Below, in pieces: positions 35,487-45,689 of a stretch of 64,000 bases of DNA (within the stretch, counting starts at the first letter, position 1; every line of letters starts with the position of its first letter). Source of the stretch: Microbulbifer sediminum (GTDB lineage: Bacteria; Pseudomonadota; Gammaproteobacteria; Pseudomonadales; Cellvibrionaceae); the NCBI RefSeq assembly GCF_021729035.1, contig NZ_JAJSAP010000002.1, positions 186,001-250,000 on the forward strand, in the 5' to 3' direction. Under the pieces are notes generated by a model. The model worked only from the letters and a program-made list of their open reading frames with translations, was not told the origin of the DNA and ran no database searches. Position numbers and translations under genes: made by a program.

Positions 35487-37173
35487 GATGGCCCCCTTTA
35501 TTCCCTTTTTCGTCGCTGCACTACTGGCAATGGTCCTGCGTGGCTGGCCGCGCGCACTGGTAATGATTGCTGTGCCCCTGCTGGGGCTGGCCAACCTGTG
35601 GATGCTGGGAGCTGGTAGTTTCGGGGCCTATTCGGTGCTCGAGTTTGACCTGTTGCTTTTCCGCGCAGACAAGCTGAGCCTGTTATTCGGCTACCTTTTC
35701 CACGTCGCGGCGCTGATTGCGATCATTTACGCACTGCATGTTCGCGATACCCTGCAGCAAGTGGTGAGCCTGCTCTACGCTGGCAGTGCACTGGGTGCCG
35801 TGTTCGCCGGTGACCTGCTGACCCTGTTTATTTTCTGGGAGTTGCTGGCGGTCACCTCCGTATTCCTGGTCTGGGCGCGCCGCAACGGCCGCGCCTATAT
35901 GGCGGGCCTGCGCTATTTCACCCTGCATATTCTCTCGGGGCTGCTGCTACTTGGCGGTATTATTTTCTACGGCCAGGCCCACAGCACTCTCTCTTTCGGG
36001 CAGATCGGGTTGGGCGACAACGCCTACAGCTGGATGATCTTCCTGGCCTTCGGTATCAAGTGTGCCTTTCCTTTCTTCCACAACTGGCTCACCGATGCAT
36101 ACCCGGAATCCACCCCGACGGGTACCGTATTCCTGAGTGCATTCACTACCAAGGCGGCGGTCTATGCACTGGCGCGGGCCTATCCGGGCACTGAGCTGCT
36201 GGTCTATATCGGTGCGACCATGGCCTGCTTCCCGATCTTCTATGCGGTAATCGAGAATGACCTGCGCCGGGTGCTGGCGTACAGCCTGATCAACCAGCTC
36301 GGTTTTATGGTGGTCGGTATCGGTATCGGTACTTCACTGGCCATCAACGGTGCCGTGGCCCATGCGTTTAATGATGTGATATTCAAGGGCCTGCTGTTCA
36401 TGTCCATGGGCGCAGTCCTGCATGTCACCGGCCGTATCAATGGCTCAGAGCTGGGTGGCCTGTACAAGACCATGCCCAAGACCACTATCCTGTGCATCGT
36501 CGGTGCCGCCTCGATCTCTGCCTTCCCGTTGTTCAGTGGTTTTGTCAGCAAGTCGATGGTGATGAGCGCGGCGATCAAGAATGGCTATGACTGGGTGTGG
36601 CTGATCCTGTTGTTTGCATCCGCCGGTGTCTTCCACCATGCGGGCATCAAGATCCCGTACTTTGCCTTCTTTGCCCACGACTCCGGTATCCGGGCGCAGG
36701 AACCGCCTGCCAACATGCTGGTGGCAATGACGATAGCCGCGGCTCTCTGCCTGGCAATCGGTATATATCCGCAGGCGCTCTACAGCCTGCTGCCCCATGA
36801 AATGGCGTATACACCGTACGACGTCACCCATGTGCTGACCCAGCTGCAGCTGCTGTTCTTCTCCGCGCTGGCGTTCGTATGGCTCAACCTGCGGCGCCTT
36901 TACCCACCGGAGCTGCCGTCGGTAAACCTGGATGTCGAATGGCTTTACCGCCGGCTGTTCCCGCAGGCTGTGCGCGGCTTCGTAACCGCGGTATTTCGCC
37001 TCGACGGGCGCGCCCGCCGCGCTGCCATCGCCGGAGTGGGTAGTCTGATGGATTCCGTTGCCAGCCACCACAAGCCTGACGGCGTGCTGGCGCGCAGCTG
37101 GCTGACCGGGAGTATGGTCGCTGGTGTCATACTGCTGCTGGGCGTCTACCTGTTGCTGGGGTTCGCCCTGTAG
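35479..37173 (+). CDS. Mrp antiporter large subunit D-type, copy 3
   Basis: A 564-aa ND-type membrane subunit, longer than the other two. The helix-5 Glu is in LLTLFIFWELLAVTSVFLV, the helix-7 Lys in GIKCAFPFFHNWLTDAYPES, and TKAAVYALARAYPG is the later Lys motif. The C-terminal extension (about 465-564) ends in another membrane segment (AGVILLLGVYLLLGF). It closes the operon; the next gene is a TetR regulator on the other strand. Confidence 0.9.
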   Translation: MFEMAPFIPFFVAALLAMVLRGWPRALVMIAVPLLGLANLWMLGAGSFGAYSVLEFDLLLFRADKLSLLFGYLFHVAALIAIIYALHVRDTLQQVVSLLYAGSALGAVFAGDLLTLFIFWELLAVTSVFLVWARRNGRAYMAGLRYFTLHILSGLLLLGGIIFYGQAHSTLSFGQIGLGDNAYSWMIFLAFGIKCAFPFFHNWLTDAYPESTPTGTVFLSAFTTKAAVYALARAYPGTELLVYIGATMACFPIFYAVIENDLRRVLAYSLINQLGFMVVGIGIGTSLAINGAVAHAFNDVIFKGLLFMSMGAVLHVTGRINGSELGGLYKTMPKTTILCIVGAASISAFPLFSGFVSKSMVMSAAIKNGYDWVWLILLFASAGVFHHAGIKIPYFAFFAHDSGIRAQEPPANMLVAMTIAAALCLAIGIYPQALYSLLPHEMAYTPYDVTHVLTQLQLLFFSALAFVWLNLRRLYPPELPSVNLDVEWLYRRLFPQAVRGFVTAVFRLDGRARRAAIAGVGSLMDSVASHHKPDGVLARSWLTGSMVAGVILLLGVYLLLGFAL

Positions 37174-37218
37174 GTCCGGGGCGGGCTCATCATGCTGAAG
37201 AGCCATGCCCCTATTTAC

Positions 37219-37863
37219 TCAGGCTGGAATGGTACGGCGCAGGGCAGGGGAGTGCTGCAGCATTTCGATCATGGCATCCAGGTAGCGCTCGCCGATACAG
37301 GCCAGGTCCCGGTCACGGGGCTGCAGCAGCCAGTCCCCCAGGATCCCGACCAGTGACCCATGCAACAGTGGTGCTGCCAGTTCGATATCCAGGTCCCGGG
37401 GCAGTTGGCCGCGCTCAACCGCCCAGCTGATCAGCTGGCGGACCCGTTCCTGTCCTTCCTCGGTGCAATCGAGCATACGCTGGCGGATTTCGCCGCTCTC
37501 CGTGACCAGCTCGCAGCGGTGGAAGAGAATATCCAGGATCAGTTGCCAGTCCCGGTTACAGGAGACTTCCTGGAACAGCCACAGCCAGCGGGTCCTGAGT
37601 ACCCCCAGCGGATTGTCCGGTGGTTCACTGCCGGCCTCTTCACACAGTTTCTCACCCGGTAGCTGCACGCGCTCAGCCAGGGCATTGAAGACATCGGCCT
37701 TGTTGCGGAAGTGCCCGTAAACTGCGCCCCGGGTGACGCCAGCCAGCTCTGCCACTTCCGTCAGCGACGGACGGGCCAGGCCCTGCTGGTGAAATACCGT
37801 GATAGCCGCATCCAGGATGCGTTCCCTTGTCTCCAGTGCGTCTTCTTTCCGCTTCTTGACCAA
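37219..37863 (-). CDS. TetR/AcrR-family repressor, divergent from RND pump
   Basis: A 214-aa regulator of the AcrR/TtgR kind. The N-terminal helix-turn-helix is typical (ALETRERILDAAITVFHQQG, SLTEVAELAGVTRGAVYGHF). The C-terminal ligand domain (about 85-205) probably binds hydrophobic drugs. I chose the TTG at 37863, since AGAGGA sits 7 bases upstream and MVKKRKEDALETRE matches the family start. A TTG seven codons earlier is possible. It is divergent from the adaptor gene, whose promoter region holds a palindrome. Confidence 0.9.
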   Translation of the reverse strand: MVKKRKEDALETRERILDAAITVFHQQGLARPSLTEVAELAGVTRGAVYGHFRNKADVFNALAERVQLPGEKLCEEAGSEPPDNPLGVLRTRWLWLFQEVSCNRDWQLILDILFHRCELVTESGEIRQRMLDCTEEGQERVRQLISWAVERGQLPRDLDIELAAPLLHGSLVGILGDWLLQPRDRDLACIGERYLDAMIEMLQHSPALRRTIPA

Positions 37864-37979
37864 CTCTCTGTCCTCTGGTGGCAACCGTCTATCTATTTAC
37901 CCGCGGGATCGGTTCATATCCGGGTTAGGATGGCCGGCGTCGCCAAACCGGGCCGTTCCGGGCGCGAAGTGTAATTCAT

Positions 37980-38029
37980 ATTCATGCATGAATGAATACT
38001 TGCCGGCGCTACCGGCCGGGCGATAGAAT
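37980..38029 (+). promoter_or_regulatory. Palindrome and promoter of the RND operon
   Basis: ATTCATGCATGAAT (37980-37993) is a perfect 14-base palindrome. A sigma70-like pair, TTGCCG (38000-38005) and TAGAAT (38024-38029), 18 bases apart, follows just downstream and points to the efflux genes. The divergent TetR regulator is the obvious candidate to bind the palindrome. Confidence 0.55.
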
Positions 38030-38126
38030 GCGCGGCATTCTCGACCATTCATAACTGTCAGACCGTACTTACAGCGCGGTACGCTGGCGTCCACTGGCGA
38101 ACCCAAGGGTCACTGGAGAGGTATCC

Positions 38127-39293
38127 ATGCAGAAAAGGAATCTGTTGATCGGCATGCTGGCCGGCTTGTCGCTGCTGTCCGCATGCAGCCAGGAGCAGGG
38201 CGGGCGGCCACAGATGGCGCCAGAGGTGGCAGTGGTGACGCTGGCACCCGAGTCAGTGACGCTGACCCGTGAGTTACCCGGCCGCACCAACCCGTATAAG
38301 GTCGCCGAAGTGCGTCCGCGGGTTAATGGCCTGGTGGAGCAGCAGCTGTTCCGCGAGGGCGGGCTCGTCGAGGCCGAGCAGCCCCTGTACCAGCTGGATG
38401 ATGCGACCTACCGTGCCGATTACGAAAGTGCCCGCGCAAGCCTGCAAAGCGCCCGCGCGGAGCTTGAGGTTGCCAGGCTTCGTGCCCAGCGGGTCGCCAA
38501 CCTGGTCAAGACCGGTGCCGTGAGCAAGCAGGACAACGATAGTGCCCAGGCCGATCTCAAGAAGGCTGAGGCGGCAGTCGCCAGCGCGCTGGCGGCGGTG
38601 AAGCGCAGCCGTATCCCGGTGGACTATGCCCGGATCAGTGCGCCCATTTCCGGTCGTATCGGCAAGTCATCGGTAACCCAGGGTGCACTGGTTACCGCGA
38701 ACCAGGCGCAGGCACTGGCTACCATCCAGCAACTGGATCCCATCTACGTGGACGTGAGCCAGTCTACCAGCGAGCTGCTCAACCTGCGGCGCGCGCTGGA
38801 AGCGGGGAAAGTGGAAGACACCGCTGACCTGCCGGTAACCATCCTGTTGGAGGACGGCTCCACCTACGAGCACAAGGGCAAGCTCGAGTTTGCCGAAGCC
38901 ACTGTCGACCCGACCACCGGCAGTGTCCTGCTGCGCGTCGTTGTGCCAAACCCCGAGAATATGCTGTTGCCGGGTATGTATGTGCGCGCGGTGATCGGCC
39001 GCGGTATCCGCGATAACGCCATCCTGGTCCCCCAGCAGGGCGTCACCCGCGACCCCAGGGGCAACACCAATGCCATGGTGGTGAACAGTGAGAACACGGT
39101 GGAGGTACGCCCGCTGACCGTCAGCCAGACCATTGGCAGCCACTGGCTGGTGGAGGACGGCCTGCAGGCCGGTGACCGGGTCATCGTCGAGGGGCTCCAG
39201 AAAATCCGCCCCGGCGTCCAGGTCACCACCGTATCCGCTGAACCTGAACAGCCAGCCCCTGCGGCGGAAAGTGCTGCTGCAGCTGATTCCTGA
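38127..39293 (+). CDS. RND efflux periplasmic adaptor (MexA/AcrA-like lipoprotein)
   Basis: Membrane-fusion protein (388 aa) linking the inner-membrane pump to an outer-membrane channel. A lipobox (LLSAC, Cys20) marks it as a lipoprotein. The barrel-sandwich halves ([39 protein letters not shown]), the coiled-coil hairpin between them (about 95-160) and the beta-barrel domain are all visible. The Ala/Glu-rich tail is usual. The pump gene follows after 11 bases. Confidence 0.93.
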   Translation: MQKRNLLIGMLAGLSLLSACSQEQGGRPQMAPEVAVVTLAPESVTLTRELPGRTNPYKVAEVRPRVNGLVEQQLFREGGLVEAEQPLYQLDDATYRADYESARASLQSARAELEVARLRAQRVANLVKTGAVSKQDNDSAQADLKKAEAAVASALAAVKRSRIPVDYARISAPISGRIGKSSVTQGALVTANQAQALATIQQLDPIYVDVSQSTSELLNLRRALEAGKVEDTADLPVTILLEDGSTYEHKGKLEFAEATVDPTTGSVLLRVVVPNPENMLLPGMYVRAVIGRGIRDNAILVPQQGVTRDPRGNTNAMVVNSENTVEVRPLTVSQTIGSHWLVEDGLQAGDRVIVEGLQKIRPGVQVTTVSAEPEQPAPAAESAAAADS

Positions 39294-39304
39294 GGGGGCA
39301 TACC

Positions 39305-42300
39305 ATGGCATCTTTCTTTATTGACCGCCCCATCTTCGCCTGGGTGATCGCGATTGTCGTGATGCTCGGTGGCGGGCTCGCGGTCAGCAAGCTCGCCGTA
39401 GAGCGTTACCCGGATATCGCGCCGCCCACGGTATCCATCAGTGCCAGCTACCCCGGTGCCTCTGCCCGGGTAGTAGAGGAATCGGTGACCCAGGTTATCG
39501 AGCAGGGCATGACCGGGCTCGACGGCCTGTTGTATATGTCCGCTACCAGCGAATCCAATGGCCGGGTGAATATTTCGCTGACGTTTGCCAATGGCACGGA
39601 TCCCGATATCGCCCAGGTACAGGTGCAGAATAAACTGCAGCTGGCCATGCCGCTGTTGCCGGAAGCGGTGCAGCGACAGGGGGTGAATGTTGGCAAGGGG
39701 CGCAGCGGCTTCCTGATGGTGGTGGGGTTTGTGTCCGAGGACGGGCGCATGGACCGTGCTGATATCGCAGACTATATCAATGCCAACATTGTCGACGCTA
39801 TCAGCCGGGTGCCGGGCGTGGGCGGTGTCAGGGTATTCGGTTCCCAGTACGCCATGCGTATCTGGCTGGACCCAAACAAGCTTGAAACTTACAAGCTGGT
39901 GCCCAGTGATGTAATCGCCGCGGTCCGGGCCCAAAACCAGCAGGTGGCCGTGGGCAGCCTGGGCGGGACGCCGGCCATCGATGGCCAGCAGCTGAATGCC
40001 AATGTGGTGTCCCAGGGACGGCTGGAGACACCTGAACAGTTCCGCGATATTGTTATCCGTTCCAATCCCGACGGCTCGGCACTCAAGCTGGGCGATATCG
40101 CGCGGGTCGAGATTGGTGCAGAGAATTACGACTTTATCAGCCGCTTCAATCGCCAGCCGGCCACCGGCCTGGCGGTGAACCTCGCCACCGGCGCCAATGC
40201 GCTGGAGACAGCCGATGGGGTGCGGGCGAAGCTCAAGGAGCTGGAGCCTTATTTCCCGGCCGGGATCAAGACCGTGGTGCCGTTTGACTCGACACCGTTT
40301 GTCGAGGTGTCCATCAAGGGCGTGATCCAGACGCTGATCGAGGCGGTGATCCTGGTATTCCTGGTGATGTACCTGTTCCTGCAGAACATCCGCGCCACGA
40401 TTATTCCCACTATTGCCGTGCCGGTCGTACTACTGGGCACTTTCGGCGTGCTGGCGGCGATGGGCTTCTCCATCAATATGCTCACCATGTTTGCCATGGT
40501 ACTGGCCATCGGCCTGCTGGTGGACGACGCCATTGTGGTGGTGGAAAACGTAGAGCGGGTGATGAGCGAAGAGGGCCTTTCGCCCCGAGAGGCCACTCGC
40601 AAGTCGATGAAGCAGATCACCGGGGCGCTGGTGGGTATCGGCGTGGTGCTCTCGGCGGTATTCGTGCCCATGGCATTTATGGAAGGCGCCACCGGGGTAA
40701 TTTACCGGCAATTCTCGGCCACCATCGTCGCGGCCATGGCACTGTCGGTGCTGGTGGCCATCGTGCTGACACCGGCCCTCTGCGCCACCATGCTCAAGCC
40801 CATTGCGAAAGGTGAGGGCCATGCGAAGACGGGTTTCTTCGGCTGGTTCAACCGCAACTTTGAAAGAGGCACCGCTGGCTACCAGCGTGGTGTACGGGGG
40901 ATCGTGGCGCGGGGCGGTCGCTTTATGTTGCTGTTTGCAGGCCTCGCCGCAGTGATGCTGGTGCTCTTCCTGCGTCTGCCCAGTTCCTTCCTGCCGCAAG
41001 AGGACCAGGGTGTGCTGTTTTCCATGGTCAATGCGCCGGTGGGCGCCACCCAGCAGCGCACCATGGAGTCGATCAGGAAAGTCGAGGACTACTATCTCGA
41101 GAACGAGCAGGACACGGTTAAATCTGTCTTCAGCGTGCAGGGCTTCAGCTTTGCGGGTAGCGGGCAGAACAATGGTATCGCGTTCATCAATATGCACGAC
41201 TGGGAAGAGCGTGAGGAGCCGGGTCAGGACGCGGGTTCTGTCGCCATGCGGGCCATGGGCGCGCTGATGCAGATCAAGGACGCCATGGCCTTCGCTTTCT
41301 CGCCACCGGCGCTACCGGGCCTCGGCACCTCCGGGGGCTTTGACTTTTACCTGAAGGACAATGCCAACCTGGGACACGAGGCACTCACGCAGGCGCGCAA
41401 CCAGCTCCTGGGTGCGGCGGCAGAGAGTCCCCTGCTGGCAAATGTGCGTCCTAATGGGCAGAACGATACACCCCAGTTCCGCCTGAATATCGATACCGAG
41501 AAGGCAGCCGCGCTGGGCCTGTCGATCAACGAGATCAATACCACCATCGGCACCGCCTGGGGTGGGCGCTACATCGATGACTTTATCGACCGTGGCCGGG
41601 TAAAGAAGGTCTACGTGCAGTCGGACGCGCCGTATCGGATGGTGCCGGAGGATTTCAACAAGTGGTCCGTGCGTAACCGGGACGGGGAAATGGTGCCGCT
41701 GTCGACCTTTGCCAGCTTTGAGTGGGAGTACGGTTCCCCGCGCCTGGAGCGCTACAACGGCGTGCCAGCGATGCAGATCAACGGCTCCGCTGCACCCGGT
41801 GTGAGTTCCGGGGAGGCCATGGCGGAGATGGCACGCCTGGTCGGCGAGCTGCCGGCTGGCATCGGCCTGGAATGGACCGGCCTGTCATACCAGGAGCGGC
41901 AGGCAGGCGCCCAGACCCCACTGCTGTATACGCTGTCGCTGCTGATCGTGTTCCTGTGCCTCGCGGCCCTCTATGAGAGCTGGACAGTGCCGACCGCGGT
42001 ACTGCTGGTCGCTCCGCTGGGTATCCTGGGGGCTGTGCTCGCCAATACGCTGCGCGGTATGGAACGGGATATCTACTTCCAGGTGGCGATGCTCACTACG
42101 GTGGGCCTGACCAGCAAGAACGCCATCCTGATCGTGGAGTTCGCCAAGCAAAACCTGGAAGAGGGCATGGAACTGGTCCAGGCCACCATGCGCGCGGTGC
42201 GCGATCGCCTGCGCCCGATCCTGATGACCTCGCTGGCCTTCGGCCTGGGGGTACTGCCGCTTGCCATTGCCTCCGGTGCGGGCTCCGGTGCCCAGCAGGC

Positions 42301-42487
42301 CATCGGCACCGGGGTGCTGGGCGGCATGCTGGTGGGGACATCGCTGGGGATCTTCTTCATTCCCCTGTTCTTTGTGATTGTGCAGCGTCTCTTTGGTCGC
42401 TCGCGGAATGCTGAAGAGCTCACAAGTGAATCGGAGGCGCCTGCCCGGGGGAATCTCCGTGAAAGCGCCCCGGCAGATGTGACCTGA
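39305..42487 (+). CDS. RND multidrug efflux pump (AcrB/MexB-like, HAE1)
   Basis: A 1060-aa inner-membrane proton-driven drug exporter. Twelve membrane segments and two large periplasmic loops are visible. The proton-relay Asp pair is in [18 protein letters not shown]. The N-terminal [20 protein letters not shown] and the C-terminal [20 protein letters not shown] are typical of the HAE1 family. No outer-membrane factor gene follows, so it must share a TolC-like protein encoded elsewhere. A terminator lies 49 bases downstream. Confidence 0.95.
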   Translation: MASFFIDRPIFAWVIAIVVMLGGGLAVSKLAVERYPDIAPPTVSISASYPGASARVVEESVTQVIEQGMTGLDGLLYMSATSESNGRVNISLTFANGTDPDIAQVQVQNKLQLAMPLLPEAVQRQGVNVGKGRSGFLMVVGFVSEDGRMDRADIADYINANIVDAISRVPGVGGVRVFGSQYAMRIWLDPNKLETYKLVPSDVIAAVRAQNQQVAVGSLGGTPAIDGQQLNANVVSQGRLETPEQFRDIVIRSNPDGSALKLGDIARVEIGAENYDFISRFNRQPATGLAVNLATGANALETADGVRAKLKELEPYFPAGIKTVVPFDSTPFVEVSIKGVIQTLIEAVILVFLVMYLFLQNIRATIIPTIAVPVVLLGTFGVLAAMGFSINMLTMFAMVLAIGLLVDDAIVVVENVERVMSEEGLSPREATRKSMKQITGALVGIGVVLSAVFVPMAFMEGATGVIYRQFSATIVAAMALSVLVAIVLTPALCATMLKPIAKGEGHAKTGFFGWFNRNFERGTAGYQRGVRGIVARGGRFMLLFAGLAAVMLVLFLRLPSSFLPQEDQGVLFSMVNAPVGATQQRTMESIRKVEDYYLENEQDTVKSVFSVQGFSFAGSGQNNGIAFINMHDWEEREEPGQDAGSVAMRAMGALMQIKDAMAFAFSPPALPGLGTSGGFDFYLKDNANLGHEALTQARNQLLGAAAESPLLANVRPNGQNDTPQFRLNIDTEKAAALGLSINEINTTIGTAWGGRYIDDFIDRGRVKKVYVQSDAPYRMVPEDFNKWSVRNRDGEMVPLSTFASFEWEYGSPRLERYNGVPAMQINGSAAPGVSSGEAMAEMARLVGELPAGIGLEWTGLSYQERQAGAQTPLLYTLSLLIVFLCLAALYESWTVPTAVLLVAPLGILGAVLANTLRGMERDIYFQVAMLTTVGLTSKNAILIVEFAKQNLEEGMELVQATMRAVRDRLRPILMTSLAFGLGVLPLAIASGAGSGAQQAIGTGVLGGMLVGTSLGIFFIPLFFVIVQRLFGRSRNAEELTSESEAPARGNLRESAPADVT

Positions 42488-42535
42488 GCGCTGGGGCGGC
42501 CGTGAAAAAGAAGCAGGTGTATACCGCCTGACTGG

Positions 42536-42563
42536 AAACGCCGGCAATCGCCGGCGTTTTTTT
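42536..42563 (+). terminator. Intrinsic terminator after the RND operon
   Basis: AAACGCCGGC (42536-42545) and GCCGGCGTTT (42550-42559) form a perfect 10-base-pair stem with loop AATC, continuing into seven T residues (42557-42563). It ends the two-gene efflux operon and lies just before the first of two TonB receptor genes. Confidence 0.9.
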
Positions 42564-42608
42564 ATGTGCGTTAGAATGCGTGGCAAACAATCGCAACAGG
42601 AGACCGGG

Positions 42609-44681
42609 ATGCGCAGGGCTGCACTCGCGACGGCGTTACTCTTCAGCGGGAGCGCCTTTGCCGACGACCAGGGCGGGGATGTTGAAAGCCAGCTTGAGAC
42701 GCTGGTGGTCACCGGCAGCCCCCTGCACGACAGTCGGGCGGACTACGCCGGCAGTATGGCGGTGTTGGAGGCCGACTCCCTTACGCTGGTGAACCACAGC
42801 CATATCCAGCAGAGCCTGGCCCGGGTTCCCGGGGCCAACCTGAGTCGCGGCAACGGGCAGGAATACCTGCCGGCCCTGCGTTCGCCGGTGCTGACCGGCG
42901 CCGGAGCGTGCGGCAGTGTGCTGGCCATGCAGGATGGCATCCCGCTGTTCCCCGCCGGCTTTTGTAATATCAATGAGCTGTTTGCCGCCCACAGCGAACA
43001 GGCCGAACGGATCGAGGTGATCCGCGGGCCGGCCGGTACCCTGCACGGTGCCGGTGCCATGCATGGTGTGGTCAATGTACTGGGCCCGTCATACGGATCC
43101 GCTGATACCGGGCGGGCCAGCCTGGAAGCGGGGCCCAACGATCGCTGGAGATTCACCAGTCGGATTCCCACCGCCACCGGTGCCGGATCGGGTCTGCTTG
43201 CCGCCGTCTCGCTGGCCAGTGACGGGGGCTACCGGGCAAGCTCCGGCTACGACCAGCAGAAACTGACCCTGGTGCACCGGAGCGGGCAGTCCACTTCCGA
43301 GACCCGTTTCAACGCCACCAATCTTGAGCAGGACACTGCAGGCTATGTAGTAGGGGAGGATGCGTACCGGGACGATGTACTCCGACGCTCTAACCCCAAT
43401 CCGGAGGCTTTTCGCAATGTGCGTACTGCGCGCCTGTCGCACCGGCTGGAATCAGAGTGGGGGGCGGGCTACAAGCTCGAAATCACCCCGTACGCCCGCT
43501 ATGGGAAGATGGGCTTCCGGCAGCACTTCCTGCCCGGGCAGCCCCTCGAGGAAACCGCCCACGGCAGTGCGGGCGTGCGGACCAGCCTGACCGTGCCGGT
43601 GAACGATTTACTCGGTGTCGCGGCAGGCGTCGACGGGGAAATTACCCACGCCTCCCTGCGCCAGTCACAGTCCGGCATCGCGGCCGGATCCGGGTTCCTG
43701 GCGGAAACTGTTCCACCTGGCCGGCATTACGATTATCACGTCAATGCGTTCCTACTCTCGCCCTATGCACTGGCATCCCTGCGACTGACGGAGCGACTGG
43801 TACTGGAGGCGGGACTGCGGCTGGAAAAGCTGTCGTACGACTATGACAACCGCATGCTGGCCGGCCGAACCCGAGACGATGGTAGCAGCTGTGGTTTCGG
43901 CGGCTGCCGCTACAGCCGTCCCGCGGATCGACGGGATGACTTTGAAAACTGGTCACCGCAGCTGGGGTTGCTTTACAGCTGGAGACCGGCCCATCAGCTG
44001 TTCGTAAACCTGGCCCACGGTTTCCGCGCACCGCAGGCGACCGAGCTTTACCAGTTACAGCGGGAGCAGCAAGTGGCCGAGCTGGATTCCGAGGAAGTTC
44101 GCAGTGTCGAGCTCGGGCTGCGGGGCGGGGCCGGGGACTTTGATTACGAGGTAGTGGGTTTTGCCATGGAGAAGCGCAACGTGATCTTTCGCGATGCCGA
44201 CTTCTTTAACCGCTCCGGCGGGACCACTACCCACCGCGGCCTGGAGCTGGCACTGGGTTACCAGTTGGCACCGCAGTGGCTGGTGGATGTGTCAGCGAGC
44301 TATGCGGAGCACCGCTACGACGATGAGAGGCTGCTCGACGGAATAGCGCTGCAAGACAAGCTGGTGGACTCCGCGCCGCGCAGTTTTGGTTCCGCCCGTC
44401 TCCAATGGCAGCCGGATGCCGCCACGCAGCTCGAACTCGAGTGGTTGCACCAGGGACAGTACTACACAGATCCCCTCAACCTGCATAGCTACCCGGGCCA
44501 CGACCTGTTGCACGCACGTGCAACTCGACGACTGGGCGAGCGCTGGTCAGTAGGGGTGAGATTGCTCAACCTACTGGATGAGGAATACGCGGAGCGAGCC
44601 GATTTCAGTAACTTCAGCGGCGATCGGTATTTCCCCGGTGAATCCCGGGCGCTTTATGCCGAATTATCGCTGCAGCTGTGA
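42609..44681 (+). CDS. TonB-dependent receptor, substrate unknown
   Basis: A 690-aa outer-membrane receptor. A signal peptide ends at SAFADD; a TonB-box-like stretch ETLVVTGSP is next. The plug has VLAMQDGIPLFPAGFCNINE and ERIEVIRGPAGTLHGAGAMH, with two cysteines likely to pair; a second pair sits in a barrel loop (CGFGGC). The barrel ends in a short LSLQL strand. I chose the ATG at 42609, with AGGAGA 5 bases upstream. The substrate could be a siderophore or other metal complex; nothing in the sequence decides it. Confidence 0.9.
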   Translation: MRRAALATALLFSGSAFADDQGGDVESQLETLVVTGSPLHDSRADYAGSMAVLEADSLTLVNHSHIQQSLARVPGANLSRGNGQEYLPALRSPVLTGAGACGSVLAMQDGIPLFPAGFCNINELFAAHSEQAERIEVIRGPAGTLHGAGAMHGVVNVLGPSYGSADTGRASLEAGPNDRWRFTSRIPTATGAGSGLLAAVSLASDGGYRASSGYDQQKLTLVHRSGQSTSETRFNATNLEQDTAGYVVGEDAYRDDVLRRSNPNPEAFRNVRTARLSHRLESEWGAGYKLEITPYARYGKMGFRQHFLPGQPLEETAHGSAGVRTSLTVPVNDLLGVAAGVDGEITHASLRQSQSGIAAGSGFLAETVPPGRHYDYHVNAFLLSPYALASLRLTERLVLEAGLRLEKLSYDYDNRMLAGRTRDDGSSCGFGGCRYSRPADRRDDFENWSPQLGLLYSWRPAHQLFVNLAHGFRAPQATELYQLQREQQVAELDSEEVRSVELGLRGGAGDFDYEVVGFAMEKRNVIFRDADFFNRSGGTTTHRGLELALGYQLAPQWLVDVSASYAEHRYDDERLLDGIALQDKLVDSAPRSFGSARLQWQPDAATQLELEWLHQGQYYTDPLNLHSYPGHDLLHARATRRLGERWSVGVRLLNLLDEEYAERADFSNFSGDRYFPGESRALYAELSLQL

Positions 44682-44846
44682 CCGCACGACGCTGTTCCGG
44701 TTCTCGGGGCATTGTCAGTCTCGGCCCGGATACGGGTAATGGCGACAGATTGTAATAATTCCTGGCTGGCTGCGACTCTTGTGCCAATACAAGCAAAGCT
44801 TATCGCCAAGCCGGTGATCCGGCCTGAAAACAACAGGGGTCAGCTG

Positions 44847-45641
44847 ATGCGGCACATCTTAGTCACCATCCTGCTGTTGGGCCATTTTACCCTGGCCGGA
44901 GCCTCTGAACCGGATCACGGCACCTGGTCGGACCTGTTGCGGAAGCATATGGTCCTGCACGATGGCGGCCGCGGCTCGACCGTGGACTACCGCGGAATGC
45001 AGACCGACCAGGGGCGACTGGATGGCTACCTTGCAGAGCTGGCGAACGTGGAAAGGGATACCTTTGAGGGCTGGGAAGAGAGTGAGCGACTGGCTTTTCT
45101 CATTAATGCGTATAATGCCGCGACCGTCCAGCTGGTGCTGACAGAATACCCCGGGCTGGAGTCCATCCGGGACATCGGCTGGCTTCCGGGGGCAGCGTGG
45201 CGCCGGGAGTTCATTTCCCTGTTCGGCCGCAGGTATTCCCTGGATGATATCGAACACGGCATGATCCGGCAGGATTTTAATGAGCCCCGCATCCATTTTG
45301 CGGTCAATTGCGCGAGCGTGGGTTGCCCGATGCTGCGCGAAGAGGCCTATACCGGGGAATTGCTGGAGCAGCAGCTCAAGCAACAGGCTCGCCGCTTCCT
45401 GTCGGATCGGTCCCGAAACCGTGTCACCGCTGAAGGTCTGGCGCTGTCGCGACTATTCAAGTGGTATGGGGACGACTTCAGTAGCGGCTGGCGTGGCCAC
45501 GGGAGTCTCGGGGAATTCCTGCTGGATTACCGGCAGGCCCTGGGCCTCGATCCCGCACAGGTAGCGGCCCTCCGCGCCAATGAGCTCCAGATTAGGTTCC
45601 TCGACTACGACTGGCGCCTGAACGATGCTGGCAGCCGGTAA
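44847..45641 (+). CDS. DUF547 domain secreted protein
   Basis: A 264-aa protein with a signal peptide (HILVTILLLGHFTLAGA) and a DUF547 domain. Typical segments are VDYRGM, RLAFLINAYNAATVQLVL, GWLPGAAWRREFISLFGRRY, LDDIEHGMIR, FAVNCASVGCPMLREEAYTG, and a C-terminal LFKWYGDDF. DUF547 proteins have a papain-like fold but no established activity; the NCASVGCP Cys and nearby His residues could be catalytic. The ATG at 44847 follows AGGGGT. It lies between two TonB receptor genes on the same strand. Confidence 0.88.
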   Translation: MRHILVTILLLGHFTLAGASEPDHGTWSDLLRKHMVLHDGGRGSTVDYRGMQTDQGRLDGYLAELANVERDTFEGWEESERLAFLINAYNAATVQLVLTEYPGLESIRDIGWLPGAAWRREFISLFGRRYSLDDIEHGMIRQDFNEPRIHFAVNCASVGCPMLREEAYTGELLEQQLKQQARRFLSDRSRNRVTAEGLALSRLFKWYGDDFSSGWRGHGSLGEFLLDYRQALGLDPAQVAALRANELQIRFLDYDWRLNDAGSR

Positions 45642-45689
45642 TACACGTAACACCCGAGAAGAATTTTGGATGACCAACAGAGGCCAGGA

